Source of the DNA: JAUWQU01 sp964605095 | GTDB taxonomy: Bacteria; Planctomycetota; Phycisphaerae; SM23-33 | Assembly (NCBI GenBank): GCA_964605095.1 | Contig: CAZSBS010000018.1 | Location: 1 to 30,411, forward strand | DNA: 30,411 nucleotides | Reading direction: 5' to 3' | In this document: positions 24,435 through 30,411 of the stretch, in pieces | Layout of the letters: each line of letters starts with the position of its first letter | Position numbering within the stretch: position 1 is the first letter of the stretch | Notes under the pieces: generated by a model | Databases searched by the model: none | What the model saw: only the letters and a program-made list of their open reading frames with translations | Told to the model about the DNA's origin: nothing | Translations under genes and position numbers: made by a program

Positions 24435-25872
24435 GACAGCCGCCATGACTTCTTGTCATTTCCTGTTCGCGTTTGTCGTGTTGGCGCTGACGACGCTGGC
24501 TGGTTGCGCTGCGCCCGATGAGCAGCTTCCCATTGCCGACCTGCAAGAGATTCCACAGGACTGCCGGTCCGCTCTGGGACCGGGCTTTGCCGACAAGACG
24601 CTGATTGCCCCGGACAACCAGGCCCGCCTGGCCGATGAATACCGCCAAACAATCCTCTCGCCGTGGTGGCCGGACACCCTGTCGCCGGGCGGGCTGGCCT
24701 CCTTCTCAGCCGACCCGGCCAACGAGATCCTGAGGATATTCCGCCATTGGCCCAACGACACCATCGGCGAAAACCTCCAGCCCCGCCCGGGCGGGTGGTC
24801 CGCGGCACTGATGCGGGAGGCGAACGGGCAGGACTATCCCAACCGCCGGCTGCGGGCCATCACCGTTCGCAACACGTCCATGCGCCAGTTGCCCACGGCT
24901 GAGCCGGCATTCCTGCCGCCCGGCAAGGGCATCGCCTATCCGTTCGACAGACTCCAGGAGTCAGCCATTTGGGCAAATACGCCTATCCTCGTCACCCACG
25001 TGTCCAGAAGCGGGGCGTGGGTGTGGGCCAAGTCCTGCTTCTCTGCCGGGTGGGTGCCAGCCGGCGACGTCGCCGTTGTTGATAATTCATTCATGAACGC
25101 CTGGCGCACGCTCCCGCTGGTTGCCATCGTCCGTGACGGTGTGAGCCTTCGCGGCCCGGATGGGACATTTATAGCAACCGAGCACATCGGCGCGGTGCTG
25201 CCGCTTGCCGAAGCGTCCGCGCCGGCCGGGGCAGGCGGCGCGCCGGCGAAGAACCTGGAGGTTCTGGCCGCGGCGCGAATGCCCGACGGCGCCGCCAAGG
25301 CCATACGCGTGCGGCTGGAACCGGGCGAGGCGGAGATGTTCCCCGTGCCCGCCACCGCGGGCCGTCTGGCGGACCTGGCCGACCGCATGCTCGGCCAGAG
25401 CTACGGCTGGGGCGGGCTCTACGAACGGCGTGATTGCTCCGCCATGATTCGCGACCTCTTCACGCCCTTCGGCCTGTACCTGCCGCGAAACAGCTCCGAG
25501 CAGGTACGGGCGGGCAAGGCCATCCCGCTCGGAGGCATGTCGGGCGAGGCCAAGGAGCGGCTGATCCTTCGCGACGGCGCGGGGATGCTCACCCTGCTTG
25601 GCGCGCCGGGGCACATCATGCTTTACCTCGGCCAGCGCGACTCCAAGGCGCTGATCATGCACAACACCTGGGGCGTGAAGGTCCGCAAGCCCGGCGGCGA
25701 CGAAGGCTTCAAGTTGATAGGCCGGTGCTGCATCACCACCCTTCGCCCGGGAATTGAGCTTCCCAATGTCATCCTGCCGGACGGCGACTTGCGGCACATG
25801 ATAAACGTAATGGTCCGCCTTGATGGCGGCGATAACTTCGACAGGCTCATGGCAGGGGAGTCCGAACGATGA
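24430..25872 (+). CDS. NlpC/P60 cysteine peptidase lipoprotein (YkfC-like)
   Basis: A 480-aa lipoprotein (lipobox TLAGC, Cys26 from ATG 24430) that should cut cell-wall peptides between D-gamma-Glu and the diamino acid, releasing L-Ala-D-Glu type dipeptides. The N-terminal region resembles the stabilising domain of this group (about 30-150). SH3-like beta domains follow (ITVRNTSMRQLPT at about 140, then LVTHVSRSGAWVWAKS and AGWVPAGDVAVVD). The catalytic domain starts at about 318 with GQSYGWGG, Cys336 in RRDCSAMIRD, His395 in GAPGHIMLYLG and His411 in MHNTWG, so a full triad is visible. In-frame ATGs at 24433 and 24445 are alternative starts. None has a clear ribosome binding site and the signal peptide lacks the usual basic start. 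It is co-transcribed with the dipeptide epimerase gene through an ATGA overlap. Confidence 0.88.
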   Translation: MMTAAMTSCHFLFAFVVLALTTLAGCAAPDEQLPIADLQEIPQDCRSALGPGFADKTLIAPDNQARLADEYRQTILSPWWPDTLSPGGLASFSADPANEILRIFRHWPNDTIGENLQPRPGGWSAALMREANGQDYPNRRLRAITVRNTSMRQLPTAEPAFLPPGKGIAYPFDRLQESAIWANTPILVTHVSRSGAWVWAKSCFSAGWVPAGDVAVVDNSFMNAWRTLPLVAIVRDGVSLRGPDGTFIATEHIGAVLPLAEASAPAGAGGAPAKNLEVLAAARMPDGAAKAIRVRLEPGEAEMFPVPATAGRLADLADRMLGQSYGWGGLYERRDCSAMIRDLFTPFGLYLPRNSSEQVRAGKAIPLGGMSGEAKERLILRDGAGMLTLLGAPGHIMLYLGQRDSKALIMHNTWGVKVRKPGGDEGFKLIGRCCITTLRPGIELPNVILPDGDLRHMINVMVRLDGGDNFDRLMAGESER

Positions 25873-26954
25873 GCCGTATCGAGCGAATCCGTTTCTGGAA
25901 GACTTGCAGGCCGCTGCGAACGCTGTTTCGCACGTCGCTGGGCAGCAAGTCCATCGCCACCAGCGTGCTTGTGGAGGTGACGCTTGCCGGCGGGGCAAAG
26001 GGAGTTGGCGAGGTGCCAACGAGCTTCGTGCTGCCTCACGAGACGCCGGACGCCATCAAGGCCGTCCTTGCCGACGCCCGCCGGCTTCTGGCAGGGGCGC
26101 ACATCGACGACTACCCGGGTCTCCTGGCCGACCTGAAAAAACGCTTCGCCGCGTTTCACATGACCCGCTCCGGCCTGGAGGTCGCTCTGTTCCGCGCCGC
26201 CCTGGCAGTCCGGGGCGAAAGCGAACTCACCTTTTGGTCCGGCCAATCTCGAAGCGTCGAGACCGACATCACTGTTACCTTCATCCCCGACGAGCAGGAC
26301 CTGTCGCGATGGATGAGGCACGCGGCGAAAATCGGCTTCAGGCACTACAAGGTGAAGGTTACCGGCGACATCGAGGCGGATATCGCCTTCGTAAAGGCTG
26401 TGCGAGAGCACCTTCGGGCCGTTGGCCCGGCCGATTACGTCATCCGCCTTGACGGCAACCAGGGATACAAGGCCGGTTCGTACCGGCGGATGCTCGACGA
26501 GCTCCAGCGGGCGAAGATAGACATCGAACTCTTCGAGCAGCCTCTGGCTGCCGACGACTTCGCGGGGCTGCGCGCGATTGCGGGCTGTTCGCCCGTGCCG
26601 GTGATACTCGATGAGACCGTCTTCGACGCCGAGGCATGCCGGCGGGTCATCGACGAGCGGCTCGGCGACGGGGTGAACATAAAGATCGCCAAGAGCGGCA
26701 TAGCCGAATCGGCCGCCATATTGAAATGCGCCCGCGCGGCCGGGCTCAAGCTGATGATCGGCTGCATGACCGAGACGATGATCGGCCTGTCCGCGGGGAT
26801 ATACATGGCGGCTGGGACGGCGGCGTTCGATTACGTGGACCTCGACGCGGCGCACCTGCTGTTTGGCGCGAGGCGATACGGCGACATCGAGACTGCCGGC
26901 CGGAGATACCTGATTGACGGTGCCGCGCGGGGCCGGAGCAGGCCCGAGCGATGA
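25869..26954 (+). CDS. Dipeptide epimerase, enolase superfamily (probable L-Ala-D/L-Glu epimerase)
   Basis: Converts L-Ala-D-Glu from peptidoglycan into L-Ala-L-Glu so that ordinary peptidases can use it. The 361-aa length is normal. The superfamily catalytic set is complete: Lys161 and Lys163 in YKVKV, metal ligands Asp195 (LDGNQGY), Glu223 (FEQPL) and Asp248 (LDETV), and Lys275 in IKIAKSG. GCMTET, near the substrate dipeptide in this family, follows. GGGGAG precedes ATG 25869, which overlaps the peptidase stop. The neighbour that makes dipeptides supports Ala-Glu specificity, though related epimerases act on other dipeptides and the residues visible here do not decide between them. Confidence 0.88.
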   Translation: MSRIERIRFWKTCRPLRTLFRTSLGSKSIATSVLVEVTLAGGAKGVGEVPTSFVLPHETPDAIKAVLADARRLLAGAHIDDYPGLLADLKKRFAAFHMTRSGLEVALFRAALAVRGESELTFWSGQSRSVETDITVTFIPDEQDLSRWMRHAAKIGFRHYKVKVTGDIEADIAFVKAVREHLRAVGPADYVIRLDGNQGYKAGSYRRMLDELQRAKIDIELFEQPLAADDFAGLRAIAGCSPVPVILDETVFDAEACRRVIDERLGDGVNIKIAKSGIAESAAILKCARAAGLKLMIGCMTETMIGLSAGIYMAAGTAAFDYVDLDAAHLLFGARRYGDIETAGRRYLIDGAARGRSRPER

Positions 26955-28171
26955 TAAACGACCCGCTAGGAATCATCGCGGTGCTTCTGGTCATCGAGGG
27001 CCTGGCGCTTTACGCGGCCTCGATGCCGCGCCTGCAGTGGCTGTTCAAGTACGTGCCGTTCATGTTCTGGGTTTACTTCCTGCCGATGCTTGCCAACACG
27101 GCCGGGATGTTTCAGGCTCAGCACAACCCTGCCGGCAGAATAATCACGCCGGTTCAGGACGCCGTCGTGACGTACTGCCTTCCGGCCAGCCTCGTGCTGC
27201 TGCTGATCAACGTGGACATTCGTGCTATTTTTCGGCTTGGCGCGGTTGCCCTTGCGGTGATGGCGGCCGGGGCGATGGGCATAATTGTCGGCGGGCCGGC
27301 CGTGATGCTGATCTTCGGGCACTGGCTTCCGCCGGACATGTGGAAGGGGATCGGGGCCTTGTCTGGCTCGTGGATGGGCGGCAGCGCCAACATGATCGCC
27401 GTTTCCAAGGGCATCGAAACGCCGCCGGAAATCATGGGTACGATCATCGTTGTCGACACGATCATCGCCTATTCGTGGATGGCCATGCTGATGCTTCTTG
27501 CGGGCCGACAGGAGCGGTTCGACCGCTGGAACCATTCGCGAATGGGCATGCTGGATGAGCTCCGCCGCCGCGCCGCGGCCGAAGGGCCCGGCGTCAGTCA
27601 TCCGATCACCTTGCGGCACATAGTGCTGATGTTCAGCATTGCCTCGGCCGGGTGTGCCATCGCCATCCGGTTCTCGTCGTCACTGTCGGATTGGGTTCTG
27701 GCTGCGATGCCGAAACTGGCTGGCATGATAGGTCCCACCACCTGGGCGATCATCCTGGCCTCGACTATCGGCTTGGCGTTGTCCATGACGCCCGTGCGGC
27801 GACTGGAGCGGTTCGGGGCGTCCACGGTTGGTTACGGGCTTCTGTACCTCGTGCTGGCGGCCATCGGATCGAGGGCCAACCTGGGCAGCCTTGCCGGCGC
27901 GCCTGTGATGGTGGCTGTCGGGCTGACGTGGGTGATCATCCACGGGCTTTTCCTGCTTGCGGCGGGGCGGCTGCTGTATGCGCCGCTGGCGCTTATTGCC
28001 ACAGCCAGCCAGGCCAATATCGGCGGCACTGCCTCGGCGCCGGTGGTGGCGGAAGTCTACCAGACGGGCCTTGCGCCGGTGGGCTTGCTCTTGGCGGTCC
28101 TGGGAAACATCGCCGGCACGTACCTGGGTATCTGCTGCGCCGCCCTGTGCAAAATGGTAAGCCAGTGGTGA
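26951..28171 (+). CDS. DUF819 (YjcL-like) membrane protein, candidate transporter
   Basis: A 406-aa protein with about ten membrane helices and a central hydrophilic loop (about 185-215). It carries two glycine-rich motifs in similar positions of each half: GSWMGGSANM (about 138-147) and SQANIGGTASAPV (about 355-367). This pseudo-repeat is typical of DUF819 proteins and resembles the re-entrant loops of secondary transporters, but the family has no settled function that I know of. It overlaps the epimerase stop by four bases (ATGA), so its synthesis is coupled to the dipeptide pathway. From that context it may carry muropeptides or dipeptides across the inner membrane. The family call is good and the transport role is inference. 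Confidence 0.78.
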   Translation: MINDPLGIIAVLLVIEGLALYAASMPRLQWLFKYVPFMFWVYFLPMLANTAGMFQAQHNPAGRIITPVQDAVVTYCLPASLVLLLINVDIRAIFRLGAVALAVMAAGAMGIIVGGPAVMLIFGHWLPPDMWKGIGALSGSWMGGSANMIAVSKGIETPPEIMGTIIVVDTIIAYSWMAMLMLLAGRQERFDRWNHSRMGMLDELRRRAAAEGPGVSHPITLRHIVLMFSIASAGCAIAIRFSSSLSDWVLAAMPKLAGMIGPTTWAIILASTIGLALSMTPVRRLERFGASTVGYGLLYLVLAAIGSRANLGSLAGAPVMVAVGLTWVIIHGLFLLAAGRLLYAPLALIATASQANIGGTASAPVVAEVYQTGLAPVGLLLAVLGNIAGTYLGICCAALCKMVSQW

Positions 28172-28186
28172 ACCAAAGAAGAAGAA

Positions 28187-28321
28187 TCTCAACGCAGAGG
28201 CCGCTGAGAACGCAGAGAGGAAGAAACAGAAGAAACATCAGAGGGGGATTACATGGATTAAAGGATTACATGGATTAAGAAACTTATCTCTTCGCCTTTT
28301 CTCTGCGACCTCTGCGTGAGA
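28187..28321. repeat. Imperfect inverted repeat of the ACGCAGAGG type
   Basis: The left part (28187-28217) contains TCTCAACGCAGAGGCCGC followed by a second CGCAGAG unit. The right part (28301-28321) is the near complement CTCTGCGACCTCTGCGTGAGA. The arms pair over about 17 bases with one extra base and one mismatch and enclose A-rich sequence. The style resembles interspersed intergenic repeats that I recall from environmental genomes, which is memory and not a search result. The region separates the DUF819 gene from the glucan phosphorylase gene. Confidence 0.6.
28246..28278 (+). repeat. Tandem direct repeat, 17-bp unit, two copies
   Basis: GGATTACATGGATTAA occurs at 28246-28261 and again at 28263-28278, inside the arms of the inverted repeat. 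Each unit also contains two GGATTA half-units. Confidence 0.75.
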
Positions 28322-28354
28322 CATCTGTTTTTCGATCTTTGGCCTGGGCGCGGG

Positions 28355-28360
28355 TATAAT
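28355..28360 (+). promoter_or_regulatory. Perfect -10 hexamer upstream of glgP
   Basis: TATAAT stands in GCGGG-TATAAT-C context with no good -35 (TCGATC at 17 bases). The transcript would start near 28367 and give a leader of about 60 bases before the ATG at 28427. Confidence 0.4.
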
Positions 28361-28426
28361 CTTGCGGAAGGTGAAGGATCTCGGCGGTTGCGGTCTGACG
28401 GCTGACAACAGTGGGAGTGTAAAACG

Positions 28427-30411
28427 ATGGAAATCGGCGATCGGCTTCGCGAATTGGCTCAGAACCTGTATTGGACCTGGCATCCCGAGATAATCGAGGT
28501 GTTCCGGGACCTCGACCCGGCGCTTTGGCGGGAGGTCAACCACAACCCGGTGGAGTTCTTCGACCGGCTGGACGCCGGGGTGCTGGAGGCGAAGACCGCC
28601 GAGTTGGCGCTGGACGCCCGCGTCAGCCTGGCCTTCCACCGGATGCACGATTACCTTTCGATGCGCGACACGTGGGGCGCCCGGCACGCCGGCGTGCTCG
28701 GCGCAAAGCCCGTGCTGTACTTCTCGGCTGAGTTCGGCCTGCACGAGTCGCTGCCGATCTACTCCGGCGGGCTGGGCGTGCTGGCGGGCGACCATCTCAA
28801 GGCAGCCAGCGACCTCGGCGTTCCGCTGGTGGGCGTGGGGCTGTTCTACGCCAAGGGCTATTTCCGCCAGAGCCTCGACAAGGACGGTTGGCAGCACGAG
28901 GACTACTTCGTCTCCGACATCGACAAGCTGCCGATGAACCGCGCCGTAGACACCGACGGCAGGCCGCTGCGCGTCAGCATCCGCACGCGGGAATCCACAA
29001 TAACCGCCGAGGTCTGGACCGCCCACGTCGGGCGAAACAGGCTGCTGCTGCTGGACACCAACGTCCAGGAGAACACGCCCGACGACCAGGCGCTGACGTC
29101 GATCCTCTACGGCGGAGACACTCGTGTGCGAATACGCCAGGAACTGGTCCTCGGCGTGGGCGGCCTGCTGGCGGCCGAGGCGATGGGGATATGCCCGGGC
29201 GTCATACACCTCAACGAGGGCCACAGCGCCTTCGCGACACTGGCGGCGGCGCGGTCGATGATGCGTCGCGAGGGGCGCAGTTTCGAGGATGTCCGGGAGA
29301 AGATCGCCGCCATGACCGTCTTCACGACCCACACGCCCGTCCCGGCCGGGCACGACCGCTTCGACGCCGACCTCATCGAGCGCAACCTCGGGCCGCTTCG
29401 CGAGGAGTTGGGCCTCTCGCCGCGCGACTTCATGTCGCTGGGGCGCGTCGAGTGCGACGACGAGCACGAAACCTTCTGCATGACCGTGCTGGGCCTGAAG
29501 ATGGCCCAGCATCGCAACGCTGTCTCCGCCCGCCACGCCCGGCTCAGCAGGGCCATGTGGCGGCGAGTCTGGCCGAAACTGCCCGAGGACATGATCCCCA
29601 TAGGGCACATCACCAACGGCGTGCATACGACGTCCTGGCTGGGCGTGCCGATGGCGCCGCTGTTCGACCGCTACCTCGGCATCGACTGGGAGGACAGGAT
29701 GCACGACGCCCTGACCTGGCAGGGCATCGACAAGATCGACGATGAGGAATTCTGGGAGCAGCACCAGATACTCAAGGTCAGGCTGATCGAGTACGTTAGT
29801 CGGCAGCTTGCCCGCCAGGAGGCCCAGCGCGGCCTGCAAGGCGGGCTGGTCAAGTTGGATCCGATGGCGCTGACGATCGGCTTCGCACGCCGTTTCGCCG
29901 ACTACAAGCGAGCTGGCCTGCTGCTGGGCGACATCGAGCGGCTCGAGCGGCTGGTGAACAACCCGGGCAAGCCCGTGCAGATCATCTTCGCCGGCAAGGC
30001 CCATCCCAACAGCGAGGAAGGCAAGCTGCTCATCCAGCAGATCTTCCGCATGATGCGCAGGCCCAGCCTGGCTGGGAGGGTCGCGTTCATCGAGGACCAC
30101 GACATGAATGTCGGGCGCCACCTCGTACAAGGAGCGGACGTCTGGCTCAACACCCCGCGCCGGCCCATGGAAGCCTGCGGCACAAGCGGGCAGAAGGTGG
30201 TATTCAACGGCGGGCTTAACCTGTCGATCCCCGATGGCTGGTGGGCCGAGGCGTACGATGGCGCCAACGGCTTCGTCATCGGCTGCGGGCTGGAGCATGC
30301 CGACGCCGCCCGCCAGGACGCCATCGACAGGTCCGCCCTTTACGATGTCCTGGAAAACGAGGTTGTTCCGATGTTCTACGACCGCAACAGCAAGGGCCTT
30401 CCACATAACTG
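28427..30411 (+). CDS. glgP: Alpha-glucan (glycogen) phosphorylase, 5' part
   Basis: Releases glucose-1-phosphate from glycogen or maltodextrin using pyridoxal phosphate. The frame is open from ATG 28427 (GGGAG ten bases upstream) to the window end, giving 661 residues without a stop. The protein opens with the DUF3417-type N-terminus of the shorter bacterial/archaeal phosphorylases (LAQNLYWTWHPE), then shows YFSAEFGLHESLPIYSGGLG, a glucan/phosphate region, HLNEGHSAF, FTTHTPVPAGHDRF, GHITNGVHTTSW, GFARRFADYKRA and AGKAHP. The PLP lysine is Lys590 in EACGTSGQKVVFNGG, where family members commonly have EASGTSGMK. It belongs to the GlgP type related to TIGR02094, not the long E. coli MalP type. 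The 3' end lies outside the window. Confidence 0.93.
   Translation, partial: MEIGDRLRELAQNLYWTWHPEIIEVFRDLDPALWREVNHNPVEFFDRLDAGVLEAKTAELALDARVSLAFHRMHDYLSMRDTWGARHAGVLGAKPVLYFSAEFGLHESLPIYSGGLGVLAGDHLKAASDLGVPLVGVGLFYAKGYFRQSLDKDGWQHEDYFVSDIDKLPMNRAVDTDGRPLRVSIRTRESTITAEVWTAHVGRNRLLLLDTNVQENTPDDQALTSILYGGDTRVRIRQELVLGVGGLLAAEAMGICPGVIHLNEGHSAFATLAAARSMMRREGRSFEDVREKIAAMTVFTTHTPVPAGHDRFDADLIERNLGPLREELGLSPRDFMSLGRVECDDEHETFCMTVLGLKMAQHRNAVSARHARLSRAMWRRVWPKLPEDMIPIGHITNGVHTTSWLGVPMAPLFDRYLGIDWEDRMHDALTWQGIDKIDDEEFWEQHQILKVRLIEYVSRQLARQEAQRGLQGGLVKLDPMALTIGFARRFADYKRAGLLLGDIERLERLVNNPGKPVQIIFAGKAHPNSEEGKLLIQQIFRMMRRPSLAGRVAFIEDHDMNVGRHLVQGADVWLNTPRRPMEACGTSGQKVVFNGGLNLSIPDGWWAEAYDGANGFVIGCGLEHADAARQDAIDRSALYDVLENEVVPMFYDRNSKGLPHN

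Noticed and set aside
28238..30406. 722-codon open frame on the minus strand
   Set aside because: It is exactly opposite the glucan phosphorylase gene, whose family motifs are unmistakable. The minus-strand product is a low-complexity Val/Asp/Gly/His-rich chain, as expected from the antisense of a high-GC gene.
1..30411. CRISPR array, tRNA/rRNA, integrase or insertion sequence
   Set aside because: No regularly spaced repeats of CRISPR type, no recognisable RNA gene and no transposase or integrase motif were seen.

Overview
The window looks like a piece of a high-GC Planctomycetota chromosome, most likely class Phycisphaerae. This is inferred from protein style only: a SecD-SecF fusion with large extra domains, an EF-hand pair of the bacterial type, an exosortase with an EpsI-like partner, several lipoproteins and a 1,507-residue TPR protein. 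There is no rRNA or other marker to confirm the class. All supported genes lie on the + strand.

Layout. (1) 1-545: a short AT-richer stretch and a small protein of unknown function. (2) 604-3608: a beta-propeller (PQQ/BamB-like) lipoprotein followed by purH, with a small hairpin just before the purH ribosome binding site. (3) 4061-7696: one long secDF gene with a ~175-residue helical insertion in the SecD part and an EF-hand pair inside the enlarged SecF periplasmic domain. It ends at a 12-bp perfect hairpin. (4) 7870-11724: a stand-alone single-chain type IIG-like restriction-modification enzyme (PD-ExK nuclease, N6-adenine methylase, target recognition). (5) 11782-13410: a lipoprotein of unknown function with a carbohydrate-binding-like N-terminal domain and a DxDxDG motif.

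(6) 13842-24265 is an exopolysaccharide/exosortase operon of about 10.4 kb: Wza-like export lipoprotein, exosortase, EpsI-like protein, giant TPR protein, and a Wzz/BY-kinase-like protein with an altered Walker A. Two junctions are 4-bp ATGA overlaps. A 431-bp leader region in front holds a 40-bp-spaced direct repeat and a promoter candidate. Two strong terminators in tandem close the operon. It carries no glycosyltransferase and no recognisable PEP-CTERM target, so it must work with genes elsewhere.

(7) 24430-28171 is a tight three-gene operon with ATGA overlaps at both junctions: NlpC/P60 lipoprotein, enolase-superfamily dipeptide epimerase and a DUF819/YjcL-like membrane protein. The first two fit recovery of cell-wall peptides (release of L-Ala-D-Glu type dipeptides, then epimerisation). 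The membrane protein is a candidate transporter by context. (8) 28172-28426 holds interspersed-repeat-like sequence, and 28427-30411 is the 5' part of an alpha-glucan phosphorylase gene cut by the window end.

The points most worth following are the EF-hand pair inside SecDF, the SLBB domain split by a disordered insertion, the K-to-R change in the Walker A of the tyrosine-kinase-like protein, the repeat array upstream of the exosortase operon, and two lipoprotein genes whose -10-like hexamers sit exactly 10 bases before an in-frame ATG, suggesting near-leaderless mRNAs.
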